Assembly (NCBI RefSeq): GCF_003545805.1
Contig: NZ_NMQR01000010.1
Coordinates: 58,445-122,444 of the forward strand
Reading direction: 5' to 3'
Source: Photorhabdus sp. CRCIA-P01
Lineage (GTDB): Bacteria > Pseudomonadota > Gammaproteobacteria > Enterobacterales > Enterobacteriaceae
DNA: 64,000 nt
A program made the translations under genes and the position numbers. Each line of letters begins with the position of its first letter. The stretch's first letter is position 1. Shown one piece after another: positions 50,492 to 61,486 of the stretch. The notes below the pieces were generated by a model. It saw only the letters and a program-made list of their open reading frames with translations. It was not told the DNA's origin and ran no database searches.

Positions 50492-51283
50492 ATGAAATTA
50501 GACAACCCGTTAAATTACCATATGCAGATACCGGAAAATCCACTCTCTTCTACCCCTGTGGTATTAATCCACGGGTTATTCGGTGATCTCAATAATCTTG
50601 GGGTTTTGGCCCGTGATTTGCAGCAATACTATCCCGTCATTCAAGTCGATGTACGCAATCACGGTTTATCTCCACGGGCAAATAACATGGATTACCACGA
50701 TATGGCACAAGATGTTATTTCCCTGCTGGATCATCTGCAAACTCAGTCCGCCATTATTATTGGTCATTCCATGGGCGGTAAGATCGCTATGGCAATGACC
50801 GCACTAGCACCAGAGCGGATAGAAAAAATTGTTCTTATTGACATAGCCCCCGTTGCCTATCAGGTTCGCCGTCATGATCAAATTTTTACCGCACTGAACA
50901 AAGTGACAGAAGCTGGAGTTCAATCCCGTCAAGACGCCGCTAAGATTATGCGAGAAAATATTCAGGAAGAAGGTGTCATTCAGTTTTTACTGAAATCATT
51001 CCATCAGGGGGAATGGAAATTCAATTTACCGGTATTAATTAACCAGTATGAAAAGATCATCGGCTGGCAAGAAATCCCTACATGGCCTCGCCCTGCCCTG
51101 TTTATTCGTGGTGGCCTTTCCTCTTATATCCAGGAAGAGTACCGGAATGATATCGCCAGACAATTTCCACAAGCCAAAGCTTGGGTTATCGCCGGTTGCG
51201 ATCACTGGGTTCACGCAGAAAAACCAGACGCAGTTTTAAAAGCAATTCATCGTTTTCTTAATACCGATACAGAATTAATGTAG
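50492..51283 (+). CDS. ybfF: Alpha/beta-hydrolase esterase YbfF
   Basis: A 263-residue hydrolase with LIHGLFGDLNNLGVLARDLQ, the nucleophile S93 in GHSMGG, and the catalytic His in GCDHWVHAEKPDAV. E. coli YbfF is an esterase acting on acyl-CoA and short acyl esters. No signal peptide. It ends convergent with the MARTX gene, with a shared terminator between them. Confidence 0.92.
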   Translation: MKLDNPLNYHMQIPENPLSSTPVVLIHGLFGDLNNLGVLARDLQQYYPVIQVDVRNHGLSPRANNMDYHDMAQDVISLLDHLQTQSAIIIGHSMGGKIAMAMTALAPERIEKIVLIDIAPVAYQVRRHDQIFTALNKVTEAGVQSRQDAAKIMRENIQEEGVIQFLLKSFHQGEWKFNLPVLINQYEKIIGWQEIPTWPRPALFIRGGLSSYIQEEYRNDIARQFPQAKAWVIAGCDHWVHAEKPDAVLKAIHRFLNTDTELM

Positions 51284-51305
51284 GAAACCGGTTAATTAGC
51301 GATAA

Positions 51306-51332
51306 AAGTGGCTCATTTATCTTGAGCCACTT
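51306..51332. terminator. Bidirectional terminator between ybfF and the MARTX gene
   Basis: AAGTGGCTCA and TGAGCCACTT form a perfect 10-bp stem with a 7-base loop, midway between convergent stop codons. Confidence 0.85.
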
Positions 51333-51349
51333 GATTATCATGCACTTAA

Positions 51350-54300
51350 TTAGGCAAATTTCCCCTTGCTAATCGGGGCATCTGCCCACGCTGTTGCGAT
51401 AGCCACTTTCACTTGGCTCTCCAGCCCCTCAATAAAGCCATTATCACCGACTGTCGGAGCAAAACTACTCATTGCCTGGATCAAAGAATCCACCACATTA
51501 TCTGACAATGCAGTAAATTCGCGCTCCCCTAACGCGTTCTTATCACCTATTTGAGTCACCAATTTGGCACGATTGCCATTAAAATAATCATTAAAGGTAA
51601 CCGAACCTACTGATTCAAATAGCCCCTGAGCAGTGTTGTCCCAAGTCTGACGCTTCACTGACAGCACCAGATCATACCCGCTGCGCTGCAACCACAGGTT
51701 TCGCCAGTCAACACCATTAAGCAATATCATGTCTTCCGCGCTGATATCATTGACCGACGTATCAATCACCTCTCCGCTAACGATAAAACTGTCTACACCA
51801 GAACCACCCTGGAAGCGATTCTGGTACCCACCTAGCACCAGTAGATCCTGACCTTCACCGCCATCAAACTCACTGAACTTCGAAATCGCCGCGGCTATCA
51901 AGTGATCATCACCTTCTCCACCGTTGATTACCGCATGGTAGCCCATCAGTTTTATCGCATCATTGCCGGAATAGCCGTCGATCCGGTTGTTATTGCCAAA
52001 TACTCTGGCAAAGTCATTGCCTTCACCTAACTCAATTTGGTTATTATTGCCGATGGTGACAACATAATCCTGACCTTCCCCGCTATCCACCCGGTTATAG
52101 TTGCCAGAGGTAACAACATAATCTTGACCGCTACCGGCATCAATAAAACCGCCTTCACCAAAGACAAACATCTGGTCGTTACCTTCACCCATAAAGGCAT
52201 GGTTAATCCGTCCGGCCACCACTGCGGTATCATCCCCGTTACCGCCAAACATCCAGTTTTCACGTCCCATCAGGACACCCAGATCATTTCCTTCACCGCC
52301 GGTAAAGAGGTTGGAAGTACCAATTGAATAATAAACATCATCACCGCGACCACCCCAGAAGTTGTTATTATCGCCCAGATAAGCACCGAGATCTTTACCG
52401 TCACCACCCCAGTTGAAGTTATAGTTCCCCAACGATATATGGATATCACCATCATCATGCAAATGGCCGCTGTTACGCAGGAAATCAAAGGTCTTTTCCT
52501 CCATATTAAGCAAATCAGTCGTCAAGTTTTCTTTCAAATGCGTGGCTAAAGACTTCATTTCTGTTTGCTTATCTTTACTGAACATCGTCGCAAACAGATT
52601 AGGCAAATTTAGTGAGTTAAAGCCAAATGTAAGTTTTGCTTTATCATCGGCCTGATCGCGCTGTCCCTTGATGTTCACCGAAGATTCTGGTTCACGATCT
52701 TCATCAGGGGCTTTCTCTTGCAGGCCATGACTTTCCGTAAATGATCTGATGCCATCCGCACCCATATCAATGCCCGCTTTCAAACCATCAAGCAACTTTT
52801 CCGGGTTAGTAAAGGCTTTCAATTGCTCACCACCAAACTCCCCAATAAGCTCTAGCATCTCTTGCAGAATCGCTGCGCTATCAACCGGTTCTCCTGTACG
52901 GGAAACAATTTGGCCCTCTGCGGTGTAATTCACGCCAAAAATATCCGCTAAGGTAGTATCTGCGTTTACATTTGCTAATCGGCCAAGCAGCTTATTCTTA
53001 AGCTGACGCGGCAAGTCTTGCGGATGATAGGTAAAAGTGGTCTTCGCCATACCCGTTACCGAATATTGCTGAGTCATCAGACCAAACAGCGAACCCAGGT
53101 TGGTATCCATAATCGACTGGATATGGTCACCAAACATAAAATTCCAGTTACCGGCTGTCACCTGGATATCTGCCCCTTGACCACCGACGGCAAAGTTAAA
53201 AGCCAGCTTCTCATTAGCCTGACGGAATTTATTTGCACGACTTATTGTGCTTATATCAGTAACGTTACTGGTTAGCCATTGGTGATATTTTTTATTCAAC
53301 GTCGCTTCAATATCTCGCTTCAAACTACGGCTACTACGTTCATGCTGTGAATCCAAACCAACCAACGTCTTGTAGTTCACGCTGCTAGTTTGATCCAAAC
53401 TGGACATATCCTGTACAAACTTCTCCGCACCAGCGATTGTCCACTGCTGATCTTGCGCGATTAACCAATCTTGTTCTTTGCCAGAGTAGGCAATATTTTG
53501 TAGTACGCCGGTAACCTGCATCACGCCATCAAATGGATTAATCAGTGGCGGTGTTGGAATGGATTTATCCATCATCACAATCAAATCATTACTGCTGCCC
53601 TGATTAAAGCTGACATTACGATTACCAATAAACATCTGTGCCCCTTCAAGCGCCTGGTAACCACTGATATCGAAGCTGTGTTGACTATCACCATCACCGA
53701 GATGAACCATCAGGTTATTGTCACCAAAGGCCAGCGATTTAAAACCACCAGCACCTACTTTGATACCGATGTTCGATGTTCCCCAGTTAACAGCCGTAAA
53801 TTCCCCCTCGCCCACATTGACCTGAATATTGCCGGAGTAGCTAAGCTGATTATTCGATTTATCGTTGGAGTCAATCTGAATAGTATTTTCACGCTTCTTT
53901 GGCCCAGTAAAAGGACGTCGATAATCTGCAACTGCCCCTCTCGTTACCGCATCAGCTCCAGTGTATCCCACCTTGGAAAGGGTGATGTCACTTTCAGTAA
54001 TACCGCGAACAACCCTTTCTGTACGGGGCGTCAATTCACCCTGTTTATTCCATTCGAATACAATTTTGTTATCAGGCAAGTTATTAACCCATTGGTTATT
54101 TGCATCACGGGTAAATTTACGGCCTGTTGCATCAATCGCAACTTCGCTACGGCGGGCGGAAACATTACTGCGAATACCTTGCTTATCTAACTCTGTGATA
54201 AAGCGACGGGCAAAGCCGTCCCGCTTGTCATCACTGATCAAAGAACACCCCACGATGCTGATATGGTCAAGTTTACCCGCTTGTTCAAAATCATGACTGA

Positions 54301-57300
54301 ACTGTTTTAGTTTCACCGCCAGTTCATCGGCAGAGTAACCACTCAGACGACCGTTATTTTGCTCTGACATATCACGGCCATGACCGACAATTTGCCAACG
54401 TAACTTACCGGATAATCTGGCAGAGTCACCATAAACGACACGATATTTACCGTCAGAATCGAGTTGTACCACCACACTGGAATCTGGGTGTTTACCAGCC
54501 AGATTAGCGGCGGCTTTAGCAACAACCGGATCATCCTCCATCTGAATAATGATCTGATGACTAAAACGGGTTACACGATCATCAGTTTGTGGTGCGACAG
54601 CCACCTGCTCCCACGTCCCTGCATTTTTGTTTTTAATGATGTCACTTGATGACAGTTTTTCCAGTGAAAGGCTCGCCGCATCAGCTTCAACTGGCACTTT
54701 AAGTATTAGTCTGTTCGCTGCCGGATAAGAGAGGATCTTATCGATATTCAACTGCACAAAGTTGGCCGCTTGTTTAAAGTTATTGCTCTCAACGTCAACC
54801 AGAACCTTTTTAGTTTGTTTACCTTGCTTAGCTGTCACTTCCAAGGTGATATCACCTTCCCGGTAATCAACCACACGTCCAGTGACATTTGAACCTAAGG
54901 TAAACGTCTTACCTTGCTCTTTCAATGCACGCAATACGTAGTTTTGTTCCCCCTTACGTGATGTTTTCCAAACGCCGTCATATCTCGCAATGGTTCCCTC
55001 TTCAAACTTGTTAAATTGGACATAAAAGCTTTGGTTGGGCTCTTTACTTGCCTGGAATTTATAACTCGTTATAAATCCTTTATGAAACGTATCCATAAAA
55101 CGGCGGAAATCGTTATAGTTAGCAAACGATTTACCACCATAATTAGGATCATAAAATGACCAAACTGTTTGATTGATTTTTTTATGTACCACAACGGACA
55201 TGGCATGCTCTTCAGACATGAATGTCATGTAAGTCGACCTTCTTACATTACGCAGCTTATCCATGACGGATTCATAGCCTTCAGCAGAGTAATCCAAGGC
55301 ATTACTAATATTCGGCCCGGTTAACCCATTGACTTTCAGCTTGCCACCATAGGCAGCATTCGCTTTTCTATAAGCTTCCGGGGTAGAACCATCCATCAAT
55401 TGGCTGTATTGCATCGATAATAAATCTTCAATAACCCGCCCAATATTTTGACGGCGATATTGAGTCAACAAAGCGGATTCAATGGCGTTGATATCGGTTT
55501 TTTTATTGACTGATTTGTCGTTGTAAGCTTTTACAGTGTCTTTTAACCACAACATATAGGCTTTACCTCCCCCTGAGCCATGTACTCGTTCTTCCATTAA
55601 GTAACGGGCAGATAAAGCAAAACACAATCCTTTCATGAGCTTTTTAGACTCAGCGGTATCTCCTTTCGTCAGGAGCACACTGCCAATTTCCGGGATGATT
55701 TTGCTGATTTTTTCCAACACATTACCATCCTGGCTAAAATGGAATGAATAAGCCTCCAGCTCTTTCCCATGCGCGATAAGATCGAAGATTTTATTATCAA
55801 TTTTTTGTAGCACATCCCCTTTTATTGCCCCACGATGTTGAGAAGATGTTGCCAACAGATTTTTATCCAACGGGGATTGCTGATTAACCTGCAACCGGTC
55901 AATCATGTTTTTTGCATCTTTCAGTACGGTCAGATCTTCTTCCATCAATCCTGCACTGAATCGCCCATCTGCCTGTACGACCAACTCAGGGTTAACATGG
56001 CTGCTGGTTTCAGGTATAGCCGTTGATTGATAACCCTTTCCAGACAAACCACTACCAAGTACGCCTATACGCTGTGGCTTGGCATTGTCACTCTGCTTCA
56101 CGCTCTTCGCATCGGTCCGTGCCTGAACCGCTTTATCCTCAGCCACGACAATATCCTGTTTGCCTCGATTCTCTGCCTCCTGACAGACAACCTTAGCATC
56201 ATTTTTAGCTTTTTCTGCTCGCTGTTGCTGTAACAGTGCTTCTTCCTTTCTTGATTCAGCTTTTTTATGGGCGTTTACTAAATCTCGTTGCACACCAATA
56301 CGATGCTGCTCACTTTTCGCTACACCTACCTCCGATTGCGCAACTGCTGTTTTTACTTTTTGTTGGTTACCGGTAACATTTCGCTGAGCATTAAATAACT
56401 CTTCCTGTGTAGTAGATTTGGTGTGCTCCCATTTACTCTGAACATTGTTCAGTAATCCGGCAGCAAATTGATTACGCCATTGGTCACCTGACTTACCGTG
56501 ATAACTATCAAAGTTATTCAGTGCATCCAGACCTTGAGTCATTGAGAGCAGTTCATCTGTTACTGCTTGTGATTCTTCTTTTACCGCATCACGCTGAGCT
56601 TGCCCATTGGTGTTTAGCGCTGCCTGATCCGTTGATTCCAATTGAGACCGAACACCTGCAATTGCTGCCAGTTGTTTCTCTTTTTCTTGTTCTAAGATAC
56701 GGCGATCTTCTTCGGCTTTATCTTTATCGCTTAACGCATTTTGTGCCGCTTTATCCTGTTTCGCGTGTTCGATAACAGCCTTAGCAGGTGGTGAACTCTC
56801 AGATTTCGCAACAATATTATCGAGAATGTAACCTACGCCATCATTTAAACCTGTCCCTTTAAATTCAATTCGGTTACTACCGGTTTTTGCTGTCAACTCC
56901 AGCATTTTGTTTTGCCATCCAGTGGCATCTCCAGCAGTTGAGAATACCCGTTCACCGTTCCAGAAAACATCCATGCCATTGTTGGTAAGATAAGCATTAC
57001 GACGATTGGCAAAATCAAAACTCAGTGAAATCACTTCTCCCTCGAACAAGTTTTGTAGATCCTGATAAATCGTGGTGTTTCTATCTGTATCAAGCTCACT
57101 GACCCGCTCTCCATGCCCCTCGTTATCAAGACCGTAAGCCCTCGCTGAGTGATATGCTTCAATACCATTAGTTGTCCGCCAGCCGTAATTACCTTGTTCA
57201 AAATTACCATTGATGATCAGATTAGCTTCCTGTTCCGAATCATAACTTTCATTAATATTCAATGAATTATGGATATTTTCGAGCTCAGGCGTTTCGACCG

Positions 57301-60300
57301 CTGTGACAGAACCACTCAGACGACTGCTTAAATCTGAACTTACCGGCGCAATTTCATCTATCTTGAAACCGTTAATAGCAGAAACTTCGGTTAAGTTAAT
57401 CGCCCCCCGGCCTTTATGGGTTCCAGACGTATTAGCCTCATTGCCCTGAACCAGAGAGTTGATCGCCTGACTGCCCCCCACACCTAACGCTGTCTGTTTG
57501 ATATGTTCAAAGAAGGAAGAGAGTTTGTGACTTTGCGTATTGCTTTCTGCAACAGAGAAGTTATAGAAATCACCGTTACCCACCTTAATCACCACGTTAT
57601 TGCGCGCATAGGAAGCATTGATACCCAAACCATCACCCACATGGATATTCGCATTGCCTTTACCCTTCATGATCGCAACATTAAGACCATTCCCGATTTT
57701 GGTATTGACGTTATATTCACCCCACGCCGCGTTAACGGAAACACCCTCACCCACTTTGGTATTCACATTCAGGTTGCCATGCGTCGCCGTCACATTTAAG
57801 CCATTCCCTACAGTAGTGGTGATATTCGCTTTGCTTTTTGCCACGGTAACTTGCATGCCATCACCCACTTTGGTGGCAATATTTCCTTCACTCCACAAGG
57901 CATTAAAACTGTCACCGTTACCCACCTGAGTCACAATGTTAGCCTCACCTTTGGCAAGCACCACATTGCGCCCATCACCGACCTTGGTAATGACGTTGGC
58001 TTTGCCCCAAGCGCCAGTGTAATCATCACCGTGGCCAACATGAGTGATAATATTGGCGTCACCCTGAACAACCGTCACTTCTTGTCCATCACCCACTTTG
58101 GTCACGATGTTCGCTGTACCTTTCGCGAAGTTATAACGATCACCATGCCCCTTTTGCGTCAGGATATTAGCCTCACCCCAAACCGCATTAATACCCGTGC
58201 CATTCCCCACTTTGGTAATGATATTGGCTTTACCTTTAGCAAATCCCACCGTTGTGCCATGGCCAACATGGGTCATCACATTCCCCACATTCGACACAAG
58301 CAAGCCGACGGTCGTCCCCTCTCCCGCTTTAGTCAGAATATTGCCTTCACCAAACAGTACGCCAGCGGTCGTCGAGTTGCCTACATGAGTCATAACGTTA
58401 GCTTTCGCCCCTGCAACAACCCCCATAAAATCATTACCGGTTTTGGTGACAATATTCGCTTCCCCTAACGCCAAAACACCGGTTAAGCCATTGCCGACAT
58501 GGGTCATGATATTGGCCTGACCAAACATTGCCGCCAACGTTGTACCATCACCGATTTTAGTCATCACGTTCAGTTCACCGGCAAACAAACCCACACTAAC
58601 GCCATTACCCACATGCGAGTAGATATTCGCTTTACCTACCATCAAAGCAGTTGTCAGATCATTACCAACCTTGGTTAACACATTAGCCCCACCGATCATG
58701 GCAGCAAAGGTATTACCATCTCCCACATGGGTAAAGATATTGGCACCCCCCATCATTGCGGCCAACGTCATACCATGACCCACTTTAGTCGCGACATTAC
58801 CTTTTGCCAGCATCAGGGCAACACTTCCCCCATCACCAATTTGGGTAAATACGTTGCCTGCGGCTATCATCAGCGCCAACGCATCATCATCACCCACTTT
58901 AGTAAAGATGTTTACCGCGCCCCCCATCAGCGCCCATACATCTCCTTTACCAACATGAGTAAAGAGGTTGCCTGCACCAATCATGGCTGCAATCGCAGCT
59001 CCATCCCCGACTCTGGTAAAGATATTGCCCGCGGCCCCCATCACACCCAAAGTCTGGCCGCCACCGACATGGGTAAGTACATTACCTATCCCAAACATAG
59101 TACCAATGGTATCGCCGTCCCCTATTTTGGTTAGGATATTAGCACCACCGAGCATCACACCTGTCGTATTCCCGTTACCTATGTGGGTCAGAACGTTTGC
59201 ACCACCACCCATCACTGCCAACACATTGCCCTGTCCTTTCTTGGTAAGAACATTAGCCCCACCCAACGCAATTGCCTTGGTATTCGACATTTCAGCATCA
59301 TCACTGATATGCGTGATAATGTTAGCCCCGCCGAGCATACCGGAAACCAAATCACCTGCACCGAGCTTAGTCAGTATATTGGCACCGCCCACCAGTCCCG
59401 AGGAGACATTGCCATTACCTTTCTGGGTCATGACATTAAAACCGCCCGCACCTAACCAACTCGCTCTACCATTGCCGATCTGCGTGTGCGTGTTGTAACC
59501 ACCTAGCATCACCACCCGGCTATTACCATTGCCTTTATGGATCGAGATATTACCCATTGCCAGAAGATGAGCCAGGTATCGTCCATCCCCAACCCGCACA
59601 AGCACATTTGCCGCCCCACCGGCGTTAACATCCATATCTCCACGCTGACTCTGGTGAACAAGGATGTTAGCCGCGCCAGCACCATCAAAATTAACATTAC
59701 CTTGCGTGACGCTGGAAGTAATAACGTTTCCACCGCCAATGCCACTAAATTGAATATCACCGAAGCTGTCACCATTACGGGTAGATGAGTTGACAAGTTC
59801 TTGCTGACTATATTCTTCGGTATGTGCTAATCGATCAGAAGCACGACGTATTGTTGTATTAAGACAATATTGCAGTTGACTTAGCGTGCAGCCACCCGCG
59901 CTTATAGTGTGATAACCATTCGCAAGAGAAATATCTTCACTAGCCAAATTACCGGTATGATCACCCGCTTTATACCCCGCGCTGGCAAAATATTTGAGTT
60001 CCTGCGTGATAGGATCATTTTCCAATTTAACCACTACCACTTTAGTGTATGACTCAAGATAATTAGCATACACATAAGTATTTGGTTGACGGTTCGATCT
60101 CACCGCGGCAACATCAACCTTCTGGTTATTGGAAAAGATTGAATGCCCTCCCATTTTTGCCTCAACGAGTGTGATATCTTCTGCTTTGACCGTTGCCCCA
60201 CTAGCACAAATAACCCACTCGTTTTCAAACAAACCCTCTTCAACAGCATGAATAATGATCGGCTGATGATGTTCTATAATTAAATTAAAAAGACGATAAG

Positions 60301-61486
60301 CCTCATTGCGGTTGATATTGATAAATCCATTACCTGAAGAAATATCCGTTGAAGCAAGATTTTCAAGATGATCGCCTTCCTTATACCAGGAGGTGGCATA
60401 ATAATTGAGCTTACCGGTTTCAGGATCATTTCGTAGTCGAATTTTGCTAATTTTCGTATACATTTCGTCAGCAAACGCAAAGAGATAAGTATCAGGTTCA
60501 GTAGTTGATTTAATACCTGTCACTTGCTGGATTTCTTGAATCCAACTTCCGCCCATTGTTGCTGTAGTTAATACGATATCTTGAGCCTTAGCATATTCCA
60601 GCGCCTCATCACGAAAACCGTCATTCATACCCACTCTGGATATTTCGTTGTAAGCACCCGCACCGGAGAAATAAATATTACCGTGTGCAACATCAGAATA
60701 AATTTTGTTATAACCACCTATACCTTCAAAGGAAATATCACCACGAGTCTGGGCATAGATATCTTCTTTTTGACGAATACGCTTAATTCGGTTCAATGCC
60801 CCTGCACCATGCAAGATAATATTACCTTCTTTACCTCTACGTATAATGTGATTATCAGCTCCGACTCCATCGAAAACAATATCACCGCGCTCCATCCGCG
60901 AGCTAATACTGTTTGCGGCACCTGCGCCATTAAATGTGACATTTCCACGGCTTTCGTGGTAACGGTTATACCAAGTACGGTCGATTTTATTACCCGCGCC
61001 AGCACCATTAAAGTATAAATTGCCTTGATTGGTTTCGTGCCATAATTTGTTGTAACCGCCCGAACCTTCGAAGGTCATATTACCCGTCAAACCGTCACGG
61101 TTCATTTCATTATAAATAGCCGCGCCGGTAAAGTCCAAATCTCCATGATCACCGGTATGCTCCATCACAACGCCACCCGCAGCGCCAGAAAACGAAATAT
61201 CACCATCACCACTTTTATCAATATCAGCGTAACCCGTACCACCTTTTACGGTCAGATTACCCGTGGAATCCACAACCGATAAATATGCCGCACCACCGAA
61301 TACCGTGTCATTACCTGTGCCAGTATAGACTTTGGCAGCAATCGACCCTAGCGTAATATGGTCATTCCCTCCACGGGCATAAATGTAGCCCCCAAATCCA
61401 ATGGCATCAATATCATTATTATTGTCATCAGCGAAATAATTCCCGGTAAAGAAATATTCCGCACTCCTACTTGATGATTTCCCCAT
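51350..61486 (-). CDS. rtxA: MARTX multifunctional-autoprocessing RTX toxin
   Basis: A 3378-residue toxin; start at 61486, with AAGGGA 6 bp before the ATG. Order: Gly-rich A repeats (about 30-278), the conserved N-terminal insert (278-570) with paired MGG...YTKI/V...KLxND segments, B repeats of about 19 residues (575-1308, GGANVLTKVGDG type), a jelly-roll-like domain (1422-1557: NLIINGNFEQGNYGW), a coiled coil (1565-1795), and a YopT/PaTox-like C58 cysteine protease with C1955, H2094 and D2113 (GLCFALSARYL, EEHAMSVVV, FYDPNYGG). Then the C80 autoprocessing protease with H2369 (IVGHGRD) and C2414 (IVGCSL), and C-terminal calcium-type repeats (3013-3238, GGEGNDL type). The repeats make a pore; released effectors act in the host cell. 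No rtxC or type I secretion genes lie in the window. No ACD, RID, ABH or MCF module was recognised. Confidence 0.95.
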   Translation of the reverse strand: MGKSSSRSAEYFFTGNYFADDNNNDIDAIGFGGYIYARGGNDHITLGSIAAKVYTGTGNDTVFGGAAYLSVVDSTGNLTVKGGTGYADIDKSGDGDISFSGAAGGVVMEHTGDHGDLDFTGAAIYNEMNRDGLTGNMTFEGSGGYNKLWHETNQGNLYFNGAGAGNKIDRTWYNRYHESRGNVTFNGAGAANSISSRMERGDIVFDGVGADNHIIRRGKEGNIILHGAGALNRIKRIRQKEDIYAQTRGDISFEGIGGYNKIYSDVAHGNIYFSGAGAYNEISRVGMNDGFRDEALEYAKAQDIVLTTATMGGSWIQEIQQVTGIKSTTEPDTYLFAFADEMYTKISKIRLRNDPETGKLNYYATSWYKEGDHLENLASTDISSGNGFININRNEAYRLFNLIIEHHQPIIIHAVEEGLFENEWVICASGATVKAEDITLVEAKMGGHSIFSNNQKVDVAAVRSNRQPNTYVYANYLESYTKVVVVKLENDPITQELKYFASAGYKAGDHTGNLASEDISLANGYHTISAGGCTLSQLQYCLNTTIRRASDRLAHTEEYSQQELVNSSTRNGDSFGDIQFSGIGGGNVITSSVTQGNVNFDGAGAANILVHQSQRGDMDVNAGGAANVLVRVGDGRYLAHLLAMGNISIHKGNGNSRVVMLGGYNTHTQIGNGRASWLGAGGFNVMTQKGNGNVSSGLVGGANILTKLGAGDLVSGMLGGANIITHISDDAEMSNTKAIALGGANVLTKKGQGNVLAVMGGGANVLTHIGNGNTTGVMLGGANILTKIGDGDTIGTMFGIGNVLTHVGGGQTLGVMGAAGNIFTRVGDGAAIAAMIGAGNLFTHVGKGDVWALMGGAVNIFTKVGDDDALALMIAAGNVFTQIGDGGSVALMLAKGNVATKVGHGMTLAAMMGGANIFTHVGDGNTFAAMIGGANVLTKVGNDLTTALMVGKANIYSHVGNGVSVGLFAGELNVMTKIGDGTTLAAMFGQANIMTHVGNGLTGVLALGEANIVTKTGNDFMGVVAGAKANVMTHVGNSTTAGVLFGEGNILTKAGEGTTVGLLVSNVGNVMTHVGHGTTVGFAKGKANIITKVGNGTGINAVWGEANILTQKGHGDRYNFAKGTANIVTKVGDGQEVTVVQGDANIITHVGHGDDYTGAWGKANVITKVGDGRNVVLAKGEANIVTQVGNGDSFNALWSEGNIATKVGDGMQVTVAKSKANITTTVGNGLNVTATHGNLNVNTKVGEGVSVNAAWGEYNVNTKIGNGLNVAIMKGKGNANIHVGDGLGINASYARNNVVIKVGNGDFYNFSVAESNTQSHKLSSFFEHIKQTALGVGGSQAINSLVQGNEANTSGTHKGRGAINLTEVSAINGFKIDEIAPVSSDLSSRLSGSVTAVETPELENIHNSLNINESYDSEQEANLIINGNFEQGNYGWRTTNGIEAYHSARAYGLDNEGHGERVSELDTDRNTTIYQDLQNLFEGEVISLSFDFANRRNAYLTNNGMDVFWNGERVFSTAGDATGWQNKMLELTAKTGSNRIEFKGTGLNDGVGYILDNIVAKSESSPPAKAVIEHAKQDKAAQNALSDKDKAEEDRRILEQEKEKQLAAIAGVRSQLESTDQAALNTNGQAQRDAVKEESQAVTDELLSMTQGLDALNNFDSYHGKSGDQWRNQFAAGLLNNVQSKWEHTKSTTQEELFNAQRNVTGNQQKVKTAVAQSEVGVAKSEQHRIGVQRDLVNAHKKAESRKEEALLQQQRAEKAKNDAKVVCQEAENRGKQDIVVAEDKAVQARTDAKSVKQSDNAKPQRIGVLGSGLSGKGYQSTAIPETSSHVNPELVVQADGRFSAGLMEEDLTVLKDAKNMIDRLQVNQQSPLDKNLLATSSQHRGAIKGDVLQKIDNKIFDLIAHGKELEAYSFHFSQDGNVLEKISKIIPEIGSVLLTKGDTAESKKLMKGLCFALSARYLMEERVHGSGGGKAYMLWLKDTVKAYNDKSVNKKTDINAIESALLTQYRRQNIGRVIEDLLSMQYSQLMDGSTPEAYRKANAAYGGKLKVNGLTGPNISNALDYSAEGYESVMDKLRNVRRSTYMTFMSEEHAMSVVVHKKINQTVWSFYDPNYGGKSFANYNDFRRFMDTFHKGFITSYKFQASKEPNQSFYVQFNKFEEGTIARYDGVWKTSRKGEQNYVLRALKEQGKTFTLGSNVTGRVVDYREGDITLEVTAKQGKQTKKVLVDVESNNFKQAANFVQLNIDKILSYPAANRLILKVPVEADAASLSLEKLSSSDIIKNKNAGTWEQVAVAPQTDDRVTRFSHQIIIQMEDDPVVAKAAANLAGKHPDSSVVVQLDSDGKYRVVYGDSARLSGKLRWQIVGHGRDMSEQNNGRLSGYSADELAVKLKQFSHDFEQAGKLDHISIVGCSLISDDKRDGFARRFITELDKQGIRSNVSARRSEVAIDATGRKFTRDANNQWVNNLPDNKIVFEWNKQGELTPRTERVVRGITESDITLSKVGYTGADAVTRGAVADYRRPFTGPKKRENTIQIDSNDKSNNQLSYSGNIQVNVGEGEFTAVNWGTSNIGIKVGAGGFKSLAFGDNNLMVHLGDGDSQHSFDISGYQALEGAQMFIGNRNVSFNQGSSNDLIVMMDKSIPTPPLINPFDGVMQVTGVLQNIAYSGKEQDWLIAQDQQWTIAGAEKFVQDMSSLDQTSSVNYKTLVGLDSQHERSSRSLKRDIEATLNKKYHQWLTSNVTDISTISRANKFRQANEKLAFNFAVGGQGADIQVTAGNWNFMFGDHIQSIMDTNLGSLFGLMTQQYSVTGMAKTTFTYHPQDLPRQLKNKLLGRLANVNADTTLADIFGVNYTAEGQIVSRTGEPVDSAAILQEMLELIGEFGGEQLKAFTNPEKLLDGLKAGIDMGADGIRSFTESHGLQEKAPDEDREPESSVNIKGQRDQADDKAKLTFGFNSLNLPNLFATMFSKDKQTEMKSLATHLKENLTTDLLNMEEKTFDFLRNSGHLHDDGDIHISLGNYNFNWGGDGKDLGAYLGDNNNFWGGRGDDVYYSIGTSNLFTGGEGNDLGVLMGRENWMFGGNGDDTAVVAGRINHAFMGEGNDQMFVFGEGGFIDAGSGQDYVVTSGNYNRVDSGEGQDYVVTIGNNNQIELGEGNDFARVFGNNNRIDGYSGNDAIKLMGYHAVINGGEGDDHLIAAAISKFSEFDGGEGQDLLVLGGYQNRFQGGSGVDSFIVSGEVIDTSVNDISAEDMILLNGVDWRNLWLQRSGYDLVLSVKRQTWDNTAQGLFESVGSVTFNDYFNGNRAKLVTQIGDKNALGEREFTALSDNVVDSLIQAMSSFAPTVGDNGFIEGLESQVKVAIATAWADAPISKGKFA

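Noticed and set aside
57503..59498. Long open frames on the + strand opposite the MARTX B repeats
   Set aside because: They arise from the repetitive composition of the repeat-coding strand; their products are low-complexity mirrors of the repeats and match no family.
57560..59760. CRISPR-like periodic repeats
   Set aside because: The roughly 57-bp periodicity is continuous protein-coding repeat without unique spacers and lies inside one long toxin frame.
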